This document shows positions 7,116 to 13,674 of a DNA stretch of 13,792 nucleotides, piece by piece. Each line of letters opens with the position of its first letter. The stretch's first letter is position 1. Where the stretch lies: contig CABQNA010000018.1 in the NCBI GenBank assembly GCA_902465425.1, positions 1 to 13,792 on the forward strand, read 5' to 3'. Below the pieces are notes generated by a model. The model made no database searches. It was given only the letters and a program-made list of their open reading frames with translations, and was not told the origin of the DNA. The DNA comes from an uncultured Collinsella sp. (GTDB lineage Bacteria; Actinomycetota; Coriobacteriia; Coriobacteriales; Coriobacteriaceae). The position numbers and the translations under genes were made by a program.

Positions 7116-7168
7116 CCTTCCAAAAAGGGACAGGTTTGTTTTGGCAGGTTTTATCTGCGAAAACGTTA
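7114..7168 (+). repeat. GGGACAGG-type hairpin repeat, copy D, at the end of the asp23-like gene
   Basis: CCAAAA (7120-7125) pairs with TTTTGG (7139-7144) around a loop AGGGACAGGTTTG. After one mismatch, AACCT (7114-7118) pairs with AGGTT (7146-7150). The outer arm includes the last two bases of the TAA stop (7113-7115). Bases 7121-7168 match inverted copy B at 45 of 48 positions. It runs directly into the terminator at 7168. Confidence 0.75.
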
Positions 7169-7207
7169 AACGGCCGACCGCGCAAGCAAAAGCGTGGCCG
7201 GCCGTTT
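7168..7207 (+). terminator. Terminator closing the amaP-DUF2273-asp23 cluster
   Basis: AAACGGCCG (7168-7176) pairs with CGGCCGTTT (7199-7207). After one mismatch, six more pairs (7178-7183 with 7192-7197, one G-T) close an 8-base A-rich loop. The stem ends in TTT with little T-tract beyond, so efficiency is uncertain. The matching A-run on the left could let it work in both directions. Confidence 0.7.
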
Positions 7208-7250
7208 CTGTACGCTCCCGATGTAGTCATACCGCTCGTCTAACTAAGGG

Positions 7251-7278
7251 TTGCAATCCCCACGTTCCGCGTTACCCT
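7251..7278 (+). promoter_or_regulatory. Candidate promoter of the YitT-type gene
   Basis: TTGCAA (7251-7256) and TACCCT (7273-7278) lie 16 bases apart, just after the preceding terminator and 43 bases before the start codon. Both boxes are partial matches to the sigma-70/sigma-A consensus. Confidence 0.35.
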
Positions 7279-7321
7279 AATGAGCGCATTGTTTCCAAAT
7301 TGTTAACGAGGAGTTGCCGTA

Positions 7322-8344
7322 ATGGCCGACGAGCACGAAACAGAAAGCAAGGCATGGGCGATCGAGGCCGCCGCGGCAGAGGCGGCGTCGCGTGCTGCCG
7401 AGGAGGTGCATCGTCCTCCCGTGGTGCCGATGGAGCGCGTGGTTGATCGCGCCGATATCGAGCGCGGCGAGCGCGCCGGCCAAAAGCGCAGCCAGGAGCC
7501 GGGCTTCCCGCGCTTTTTCGCCGAGCTCAATCTGGGCCTGATCCTCACGGCCTTTGCCATCGTCGCGTTTAAAACCCCTAATCACTTCGCCTTCGGCGGC
7601 ACCTCGGGCGTGTCGGTCATTCTTTCCACGCTGTTCCCGACTCTGCCCGTCGGCGTCTTTATGTGGATTATCAACGCGGTTCTCGTCGTCTTGGGCTTTA
7701 TCTTTTTGGAGCGTAAGGCAATTCTGTGGAGCGTCTTCGCCTCGTTTGCGCTTTCCGCCTATGTTTCGCTGTTTGAGCTCTTTATCCCGACCGAGGTCTC
7801 TCTGACGGGCGATATGTGGCTTGACCTGTGCTTTGCCGTGATTCTGCCGGCGCTCGGCAGCGCTATTGTCTTTGACATCGGCGCCTCGACGGGTGGCACG
7901 GACATTCTTGCCATGATCCTCAAGCGCCGCACGACGCTCGAGATTGGCCGTGCCCTGCTGCTGGTCGATATCGGCATCGTGACCATCGCGGCCTTTTTGT
8001 ATGGCCCGCGTGTCGGTCTGTATTGCGTGCTCGGCCTGTTTGCCAAGACGCTTGTGGTCGACAAAGCCATTGAGAGCATTCACCTGCGCAAAGTCTGCAC
8101 GGTCATTTGTTCCGAGCCCCTTAAGGTCGAGGAGTTTATCGTCAAGCATCTCAACCGCACAGCGACCATCAGTCGCGGCTACGGTGCCTTCTCGGGCAAG
8201 TGCGTGACGGTGATCATGAGCGTGCTGAGCCGTCGCGAGGCCGTGCAGCTGCGCCGCTATGCGCGCGAAGTCGATCCGGGTGCCTTTATCACGATTGTCG
8301 ACAGCTCCGAGATCGTCGGTAAGGGCTTCCGCGGAACGAACTAG
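7322..8344 (+). CDS. YitT family membrane protein (DUF161 plus DUF2179)
   Basis: A 340-residue protein. Residues 1-62 form a charged, Ala/Glu/Arg-rich cytoplasmic leader that is probably helical. Then come about five or six membrane segments beginning at NLGLILTAFAIVAFKTPNHFAFGGTSGVSVIL (about 70-100), where 'GG.sG.s.i' is typical of YitT proteins. DIGASTGGTDILAMIL near 187-202 is the second hallmark. The C-terminus from about residue 255 (CTVICSEPLKVEEFIVKHLNRTATISRGYGAFSGK ... FITIVDSSEIVGKGF) is a DUF2179 domain, a small cytoplasmic, probably ligand-binding module. The family's role is unknown; some members have been linked to transport. ATG 7322 follows GAGGAG (7308-7313) by 8 bases. The long N-terminal leader is unusual compared with B. 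subtilis YitT. Confidence 0.85.
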   Translation: MADEHETESKAWAIEAAAAEAASRAAEEVHRPPVVPMERVVDRADIERGERAGQKRSQEPGFPRFFAELNLGLILTAFAIVAFKTPNHFAFGGTSGVSVILSTLFPTLPVGVFMWIINAVLVVLGFIFLERKAILWSVFASFALSAYVSLFELFIPTEVSLTGDMWLDLCFAVILPALGSAIVFDIGASTGGTDILAMILKRRTTLEIGRALLLVDIGIVTIAAFLYGPRVGLYCVLGLFAKTLVVDKAIESIHLRKVCTVICSEPLKVEEFIVKHLNRTATISRGYGAFSGKCVTVIMSVLSRREAVQLRRYAREVDPGAFITIVDSSEIVGKGFRGTN

Positions 8345-8493
8345 CGCAGACGTATTCAACGAACCGCCTGCTGGTGCCGTGTATCTTGCAAATCGGTCAT
8401 CTTTGAGTATTTGACCCCACATTGGGCAATAATGATGCTAAAGACATCGTTTGCGATCCAAGTGATTTGTTCAAGATACGAAGGGATGATTCT

Positions 8494-9789
8494 ATGTTCT
8501 GCTCGCAGTGTGGCGCCCCCATGGGCGATAACGACAAGTTCTGCGGCGTGTGTGGTGCTCCTAATGCCGGTGCCGCTGGCCCCGCTCCTCAGGGACAGCC
8601 TCAGCCCCAGCAGTTTGTTCCGCAACCGCCCGTGGCGAATGCGCCAAAGGGCTGTGTGGCTCAGGCGTTCCAAGATATGACCAAGACTCCGGGCGTGCTT
8701 CAGCGTGTATGCCAAATCGCGTTTTTGCCGGCGCTGATTTGCGTTGTGTCGGTGCTCGTGTTGTTTATTCCCGTTATTGGCGGCATTGCGGCTGCCATCG
8801 GTTTTTTGGCCGCCTACGTGGCGAGCGTGTGCGGTTCGGGCTTTGGCATCGAGTGGGGTCGTGATCTTTCGCTCAAGGTCGATGACGGCATGGACCGTCC
8901 ACTCATGCGCTCCACGTCGTTTGGTCTCGGAGTCTTTTCGAGCGTTATTTCAGTCGTGCTCGAGGTTATCGCTGCCATTCCCGTTATCGGTGTAGTGCTT
9001 TCGCTGGTGGAGGGCGTGGTAATTGGCGCTGCGGGCTCGTATTCTTATTACGGCTCTTATGCGCTCGAGGCTGCGCTGTTTGGCTCGCTTGGCTTGCTCG
9101 TTCTGGCTATGATTGCCACGGCGGTCCTGGGGGTCTTCTTTAAGATGTTCGCCGACATTGCCGTGATGCATTTTGCGGTGACCGGTCGCGTCGAGAGCGC
9201 GTTTTCGCTCGATAAGGTTTGGGCGGCCTTTAAGAACAACAAGACCAAGCTGTTCTGCGCTTCGTGGCTTCCCGAGTTTTTGACTGGCCTGGTCGCCAAC
9301 GTTGTCACATGGATCTTGACGGTTGTCTTTGGCGCCATTGCCTCTGTCGGTATGTATAGCTACTACTATCGTCCTACGGTTATTGAGGCGCTTGTTACCG
9401 GCGGTGGCATCACACTCGTGCTGTTCCTGGTGCTGGTCGCTTTTGTCACCGTATTTCTTACGGTCTTTGGCAAGATGCTCAAGCACCGTGCCGTTGGCTA
9501 TTGGGTTGCACGTTATGCAAGCGAGTGGGCCGACGAGGACAAGGACGACGTCCTGACTTTTGTATTGCCCTTCGAGAAGAAGTCCGCTCCCTCGGGTTAC
9601 AGCGCTCCGGATGTCGCGCCTGAGCCTGAGCCTGAGCCTGAACCGGCGCCCGAGCCTGAACCGGCGCCCGAGTCTGAGACGGCATCTGAGCCCGAGTTTG
9701 CGCCTGAGCCCGAGCCTGATCCTGAGCCGGCACCTGCACCTGAGTCGGCGTCCGAGCCAAGCTCCGACGAGGAGCCTCAGGACGAGTAG
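8494..9789 (+). CDS. Zinc-ribbon membrane protein with Pro-Glu-rich C-terminal tail
   Basis: A 431-residue protein of unknown function. It opens with a zinc ribbon (Cys3-x-x-Cys6 and Cys17-x-x-Cys20: MFCSQCGAP...KFCGVCGAP) and a Pro/Gln linker (about 30-50). A membrane domain with about five or six hydrophobic segments (about 75-345) follows, containing GSGFGIEWGRDLSLKVDDGMDRPL, a polar loop seen in DUF4013-like proteins. The last 62 residues (370-431) are almost only Pro, Glu, Ala, Ser and Asp, as EPEP and EPAP repeats, with no charge-balancing Lys. ATG 8494 is preceded by AAGGGA (8481-8486) at 7 bases; the in-frame TTG at 8422 would put 24 unrelated residues before the zinc ribbon. The ribbon should be cytoplasmic; the tail's side of the membrane is uncertain. 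It may scaffold or sense at the membrane, but no reaction can be proposed. Confidence 0.8.
   Translation: MFCSQCGAPMGDNDKFCGVCGAPNAGAAGPAPQGQPQPQQFVPQPPVANAPKGCVAQAFQDMTKTPGVLQRVCQIAFLPALICVVSVLVLFIPVIGGIAAAIGFLAAYVASVCGSGFGIEWGRDLSLKVDDGMDRPLMRSTSFGLGVFSSVISVVLEVIAAIPVIGVVLSLVEGVVIGAAGSYSYYGSYALEAALFGSLGLLVLAMIATAVLGVFFKMFADIAVMHFAVTGRVESAFSLDKVWAAFKNNKTKLFCASWLPEFLTGLVANVVTWILTVVFGAIASVGMYSYYYRPTVIEALVTGGGITLVLFLVLVAFVTVFLTVFGKMLKHRAVGYWVARYASEWADEDKDDVLTFVLPFEKKSAPSGYSAPDVAPEPEPEPEPAPEPEPAPESETASEPEFAPEPEPDPEPAPAPESASEPSSDEEPQDE
9618..9669 (+). repeat. In-frame tandem repeat coding the Pro-Glu tail
   Basis: Three successive GAGCCT units (9622-9639) are followed by an 18-base unit GAGCCTGAACCGGCGCCC present twice in perfect tandem (9634-9651 and 9652-9669). 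The periods are multiples of three, so slippage would lengthen or shorten the tail without breaking the frame. Confidence 0.75.
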
Positions 9790-9800
9790 CCATGCCGTCT

Positions 9801-9827
9801 GCCATTTGGGGACGGGGTAGAAATAGC
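9801..9827 (+). repeat. GGGGAC-GG hairpin, copy E, after the zinc-ribbon gene
   Basis: GCCATTT (9801-9807) pairs with AAATAGC (9821-9827) with one mismatch, around the loop GGGGACGGGGTAG. It begins 12 bases after the TAG stop. The loop matches copies A to D in its first half, while the stem does not. Confidence 0.5.
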
Positions 9828-9838
9828 GCTTGAAGAAT

Positions 9839-9882
9839 GAGCGGGGGCGGACGTTTCGATACGTCCGCCCCCGCTCTGCTTT
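9839..9882. terminator. Bidirectional terminator between convergent genes
   Basis: A perfect 16-bp stem, GAGCGGGGGCGGACGT (9839-9854) with its complement at 9861-9876, closes a TTCGAT loop. It is followed by TGCTTT on the plus side and ATTCTT on the minus side. It lies between the zinc-ribbon gene stop (9789, plus) and the M20 gene stop (9912, minus) and can serve both. Confidence 0.85.
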
Positions 9883-9911
9883 AGCCAGGCTGTTATGGAT
9901 GGGTGTGACGA

Positions 9912-11375
9912 CTACTCGTCGTGCTTCTCCTCGCGGCGTGCAGCAGCGCGTGCGTCGTGGATGCCCTTGATCGCGGCATGGCGAGCCGTTCGGGCATCAT
10001 GGATGGCGTCGCGAGCCTCGGCGGTCGTCGCCTTGGCAGAGCGCAGCTTGGCGGCCAGATCGGGGTTGGTTTCGGCGACCGCGGTAATCGCGGGGCCGTC
10101 GAGCTCCTCTTGCGTGGGCTCGGCCAAAAAGTCGATAGCATACTGGGCGGCCACCATGGAGCCCTTTGCCAGCACGGTCTCGTCAATCTTGTAAAAGCAG
10201 GAATGCTGGGCGTACGTGGCGCCAATCTTGGGGTTGCGCGTACCTACAAAGGCGAGCACGCCCGGTACGCGGCGCAGGTACTCCGAAAAATCCTCGCCCG
10301 AAAGCGTGCCACGGTAATGGCCTTGACCGGTGGGGCCCAAGCACTTGATTACGGCCTGACGGCAGCGCTCGCTCGAGGCGGCGTCGTTTTCGACCTTGTA
10401 GTTGGCGATGGTGTAGTCGGTGAGCTCTGCCTCGGCGCCCAAGGCGGCCGCGGTATGCTCCACGATGCGGCGCATAAGCTCCGGCATTTCCTCGTGGGTC
10501 GAATCTCCGTAGGTGCGCACCGTGCCGGCGAGGTAGGCCGTGCCGGCGATAACGTTGCGCGCGGTGCCGCCGTGCAGCTCGCCGACGGTGATGACAGCCG
10601 GCTCATAGGGGCTGATCTCGCGCGAAACGATGGTCTGCAGGGCGTTGACGATCTCGGCGGCAACCATAACGGCGTCGTGGCCGCGCTGGGGCATGGCGCC
10701 GTGGCATGAGGTGCCGCGGACGTCGATGCGGAACCAGTCGGTATTGGCCATGCGCGGTCCGGGCTCGCAGCTCACGGTGCCGGCGTCGACCTCACTCCAG
10801 ATGTGCGCGGCGTAGGCGCCATCGACGCCGTCGAGCACACCCGTGCCGATCATGAGCTTGGCGCCCTGGCCGTTTTCCTCGCTGGGCTGGAAGACGATGC
10901 GGACCTCGCCGTGGATGTCGTCGGTCATATGGCGCAGGATCTGCAGCGTGCCGAGCATCATGGCGATGTGGCAGTCATGGCCGCAGGCGTGCATGCAGCC
11001 CTCGTTGACGCTGGCGAACTCCTCGCCGGTCTGCTCGGTGACGGGCAGGGCGTCGATGTCGGCGCGCAGCAGGATGCGGCGGCGTGGCGTGCCGTCTTCG
11101 CGATAGGCGTCGGGCGCGGTGCCGCGAAGGGTCGCCACAAGGCCCGTCTTAAGGGGACGCTCGTAGGGGATATTCATGGCGTCGAGCTGGTTGGCGATGT
11201 CAGAAGTCGTGCGCTCCTCGGCGAGGCTCAACTCCGGGTGCTTATGGAAGTGCCGGCGCTGCTTGATGATATAGGGCTCAAACTCGGTAGCGATATCTTT
11301 GATGGCTGCGGTGACGTCGTCAGCCGCGCGAGCCTCGGTCGCCGCCATAATCTGCTGTGCCTTGGTCTTCGTCAT
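9912..11375 (-). CDS. M20 family metallo-amidohydrolase (M20D type)
   Basis: A 487-residue enzyme of the M20D group (HipO, IAA-amino-acid hydrolase and N-acyl-amino-acid amidohydrolases), which cleave amide bonds of N-acylated amino acids with a two-metal site. Visible are RRHFHKHPELS (40-50), RADIDALP (104-111), HACGHDCHIAMMLG with Cys131 and His133, PSEENGQGAK with catalytic and ligand Glu166-Glu167, and His191 in AAHIW. A dimerisation domain follows to about 320, then the last ligand His391 in QHSCFYKID. All key residues are present. The frame is open far upstream on this strand, but ATG 11375 gives a normal N-terminus with AAGGAG 10 bases before it. The tail beyond about residue 421 is extra: Ala, Arg, Asp and Lys-rich and helical (AEARDAIHDARTARHAAIKGIHDARAAARR). 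No signal peptide is visible, so it should be cytoplasmic. The substrate is unknown. Confidence 0.9.
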   Translation of the reverse strand: MTKTKAQQIMAATEARAADDVTAAIKDIATEFEPYIIKQRRHFHKHPELSLAEERTTSDIANQLDAMNIPYERPLKTGLVATLRGTAPDAYREDGTPRRRILLRADIDALPVTEQTGEEFASVNEGCMHACGHDCHIAMMLGTLQILRHMTDDIHGEVRIVFQPSEENGQGAKLMIGTGVLDGVDGAYAAHIWSEVDAGTVSCEPGPRMANTDWFRIDVRGTSCHGAMPQRGHDAVMVAAEIVNALQTIVSREISPYEPAVITVGELHGGTARNVIAGTAYLAGTVRTYGDSTHEEMPELMRRIVEHTAAALGAEAELTDYTIANYKVENDAASSERCRQAVIKCLGPTGQGHYRGTLSGEDFSEYLRRVPGVLAFVGTRNPKIGATYAQHSCFYKIDETVLAKGSMVAAQYAIDFLAEPTQEELDGPAITAVAETNPDLAAKLRSAKATTAEARDAIHDARTARHAAIKGIHDARAAARREEKHDE

Positions 11376-11543
11376 GGTCGATTTGCTCCTTGCTGGGTTG
11401 ATCGCAAAATCGTACAGGCTCTCTCCAGTATGCCACCTGCCGCTAGGGCTGGTAAAGTTGCCGTTTGCCGCTTGGGGTTTTGTTACAAGGGCGGGGGAGT
11501 ACACTCGGGGGTGTTGAATTTCCTGCCAGAGATGGGGATGCCC
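11376..11543. promoter_or_regulatory. Divergent control region of the two hydrolase genes
   Basis: These 168 bases separate divergent starts. On the plus strand, TTGCCG (11458-11463) and TGTTAC (11481-11486) are 17 bases apart. On the minus strand, TTACCA and CATACT, also 17 bases apart, lie within about 11425-11456. All boxes are weak matches. I see no clear operator palindrome. Confidence 0.35.
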
Positions 11544-13181
11544 ATGCAACATATCGATCGGATTATCCGCTCCAAGAACGTCTTTACCGCGCAAGACGGC
11601 ATCGATACCGCCCGCGAGCTGGCGGTTGCCGTCGCAGGCGACCGTATCGTCGCAGTCGGTGAGCCCGATGACGTGATCGCCGCCGCACCTGCCGCCACGC
11701 CGGTGGTCGACTACGGCGAGCAGTTTGTCTGCCCCGGTTTCCATGACGCCCACCTGCACTTCTTCCATACCTCGGTTGGCTCCTCGCCGTATATGCTTAT
11801 GGATATGGGCACGTCCGAGGCGGCGCTGGTGCAACATGCGCTCGAGTTTTCCCAGGACCTGCCCGACGACGCTTGGGTCGTAACGCAGGGCTGGCGTGAT
11901 TACCGCTGGAATCCGCCCGAGCACCCTACCAAGGCCTCCCTCGACACCGCCTTCCCCGATCGCCCCTGCGTTATGTATTCGGGCGACGGCCACACGCTGT
12001 GGCTCAACAGCCGCGCGCTCGAGGCGCTCGGCGTCACGCGCGACAGCGAGCCTCCGGCGGGCGGCAGCTACGACAAGGATGCAAACGGCGAGCTCACGGG
12101 TATCGCTCACGAGGCGGCTGCCATGCAGCTGCTTCCGCGCTGTCTTGAATGGCTGGGCGAGGACCGTATCGCAAGCGCTTACGCCGATCAAATGAGGCGT
12201 ATGGCCGAGCAGGGCATCACCTCGATCTGCGATATGTCGCTCATGCCCATGCCGGGCTGCGATTTTATCCGCGACGACGTCTACGACAAACTGCAGGCAG
12301 CCGGCAAGTTGGGCATCCGAGCCCATCTGTTCCCCACGCTGCTGGATGACCAATCGCGCTTGGAAGAACTCCAGACCCGCTACGCGAACAACGCGCTGCT
12401 CTCGGCGCCTGGTTTTAAGCAGTTCTTCGACGGCGTCTCGAGCGAACACACGGCCTATCTCACCGAGCCCTATACCAACCCGCGCTTCCCGGGCGATCAA
12501 GGTCGCCTGACGGTTCCTGCCGAGCGTATGCGCAAGCTGGTCCTCGCTGCCGCGGAGCGCGGTCACACCGTTCGCATCCACGTCATCGGTGACGGTGCGA
12601 TTCATGCCGCGCTGGATATCTTTGAGGAGGCCGCCGAACTGTACGGCCTGCCCCAGCACGGTCATAACACGCTTGAGCATCTGGAGAACCTCTTGCCCGA
12701 GGACCTCGATCGTCTACGCAAGCTTAACGTCGTTGCCTCGAGCCAGCCCTGTCACATTACACTCGACCCGGGCGGCCCCGAGCGCGATCTGGGCCTGGAG
12801 CGCAGCCGCATCATGTGGCCGTTCGCAACCTATAAGCAGCGCGGCATTCGCCAAGCCTTCGGTACCGACAGCCCTATTACGCCCGTTACCAGCATGAACG
12901 TGCTCTACACGGCTATCACGCGCCAGGACCCCAAAAGCCACTGGCCCGAGGGCGGCTGGTTGCCGAGCGAGCGCATCGATGCAGCAACAGCCCTGCGCAA
13001 CTACACTCTGGGCAGTGCCTATGCGGCAGGCGACGAGCAAAACCTCGGCAGTTTGGAGCCCGGTAAGTATGCCGACCTGGTAGTCCTGGACCAAAACCCG
13101 CTCACCGTTGACCCCCAAGACCTCCAGGCTACCAAGGTTCAGGCCACCTACCTGGCAGGTAACTTGATTTACGAGCGCTAA
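11544..13181 (+). CDS. YtcJ-type metal-dependent amidohydrolase (amidohydrolase 3 family)
   Basis: A 545-residue member of the amidohydrolase superfamily, Amidohydro_3/YtcJ branch. The N-terminal beta sandwich (RIIRSKNVFTA ... DRIVAVGEPDDVI) leads to the metal motif CPGFHDAHLHFF, with His70 and His72. Further expected ligands are His346 in RIHVIGDGAIHAALD, His379 in LEHLENL, and Asp442 in FGTDSPITP. The ending LGSLEPGKYADLVVLDQNPLTVDPQDLQATKVQATYLAGNLIYE closes the composite sandwich domain. Members hydrolyse exocyclic amides or related bonds; the substrate is unknown. No signal peptide is seen. In-frame ATGs at 11532, 11538 and 11544 and a GTG at 11511 compete. I prefer 11544, with GGGGA (11534-11538) 5 bases upstream, but the start is uncertain by up to 11 residues. 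The frame stays open back to 10803 only because it runs antisense to the M20 gene. It is probably monocistronic. Confidence 0.9.
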   Translation: MQHIDRIIRSKNVFTAQDGIDTARELAVAVAGDRIVAVGEPDDVIAAAPAATPVVDYGEQFVCPGFHDAHLHFFHTSVGSSPYMLMDMGTSEAALVQHALEFSQDLPDDAWVVTQGWRDYRWNPPEHPTKASLDTAFPDRPCVMYSGDGHTLWLNSRALEALGVTRDSEPPAGGSYDKDANGELTGIAHEAAAMQLLPRCLEWLGEDRIASAYADQMRRMAEQGITSICDMSLMPMPGCDFIRDDVYDKLQAAGKLGIRAHLFPTLLDDQSRLEELQTRYANNALLSAPGFKQFFDGVSSEHTAYLTEPYTNPRFPGDQGRLTVPAERMRKLVLAAAERGHTVRIHVIGDGAIHAALDIFEEAAELYGLPQHGHNTLEHLENLLPEDLDRLRKLNVVASSQPCHITLDPGGPERDLGLERSRIMWPFATYKQRGIRQAFGTDSPITPVTSMNVLYTAITRQDPKSHWPEGGWLPSERIDAATALRNYTLGSAYAAGDEQNLGSLEPGKYADLVVLDQNPLTVDPQDLQATKVQATYLAGNLIYER

Positions 13182-13199
13182 TATTCATGTCGTACCGTT

Positions 13200-13254
13200 A
13201 AACGCGGCTCGCGCAGTCTATTTTGGGATGGCGCTCGAGCCGCGTTTGCGTTTT
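13200..13254 (+). terminator. Terminator of the YtcJ-type amidohydrolase gene
   Basis: AAACGCGGCTCG (13200-13211) pairs perfectly with CGAGCCGCGTTT (13236-13247) around a 24-base loop. GCGTTTT follows to 13254. It lies 18 bases after the stop codon. The A-run before the stem could allow activity on the minus strand too. Confidence 0.75.
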
Positions 13255-13292
13255 GGTGGGGATCCGCCATGAGCGTCCCTGCTCTGTTGGAT

Positions 13293-13330
13293 TTGGGTGC
13301 GGGGCGGAGGTGCTGCTGCCCCGCGCTCAA
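13293..13330. other. GC-rich hairpin in noncoding DNA
   Basis: Bases 13293-13305 (TTGGGTGCGGGGC) pair with 13318-13330 (GCCCCGCGCTCAA) over 13 pairs, two of them G-T, around a 12-base loop. TTT follows on the plus side. It may be a second terminator or an RNA structural element. Confidence 0.5.
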
Positions 13331-13436
13331 TTTGGACACCAGCAATGCTATCTCTTGGTGTTTTGCATACTTCCCATTACAGATTGCATAAATAGGCTGG
13401 GATGTCCTTCCTGATCCTGATGTACCCCCGCCCGTG

Positions 13437-13674
13437 CCGTGCAAAAAACGGAGTATTCAGCACCGCGAGCTCTGCCGGTGCCGCTGCGGCTGAGTAACGT
13501 TGCGGAGATTGACGTCATTTTGGGGTTCGGCGCGGCGCGAAGCATGCCTTTTTGTCCTGGCGGGGTTTGCCTGCCGACTCAAATCCCCGGTCGAAGGCGT
13601 CCTTGGAACCAATATGGTGTGTCCGGCGTGTATGCAGCCGTCCTGGCTTGCTGAATACTCCCAAAAATGCACGG
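13437..13674. repeat. 238-base segment bounded by imperfect 26-base inverted repeats
   Basis: The left arm is 13437-13462 and the right arm 13649-13674. Read inward from each end both give CCGTGCA, then six differing bases, then GGAGTATTCAGCA, so 20 of 26 positions agree. The six middle bases are AAAAAC on the left and TTTTTG on the right. The outer ends of both arms carry the CCGTGCA, as in terminal inverted repeats, but no clear target-site duplication flanks them and no transposase lies inside. Confidence 0.55.

Noticed and set aside
7277..8422. 381-residue minus-strand open frame opposite the YitT-type gene
   Set aside because: Its composition is rich in Arg, Asp, Gln and His with no hydrophobic core, typical of a shadow of a membrane-protein gene.
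8407..8432. Possible sixth copy of the hairpin family on the minus strand (GGGGTCAAAT)
   Set aside because: The stem needs two bulges and only part of the loop core is present; it lies upstream of a gene, unlike copies A, C, D and E.
9618..9786. CRISPR-like repetition
   Set aside because: The repeats are contiguous, in frame and code for a Pro-Glu tail; there are no spacers.
10803..11543. Plus-strand frame giving the YtcJ-type protein about 247 extra N-terminal residues
   Set aside because: It is antisense to the M20 catalytic domain and has no family similarity. The protein has a complete N-terminal domain when started near 11544.
11376..12680. Minus-strand open frame extending the M20 protein to 922 residues
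   Set aside because: It lies antisense to the YtcJ-type gene, has Arg/Val/Gly/His-rich composition without domains, and a normal M20 start with ribosome site exists at 11375.
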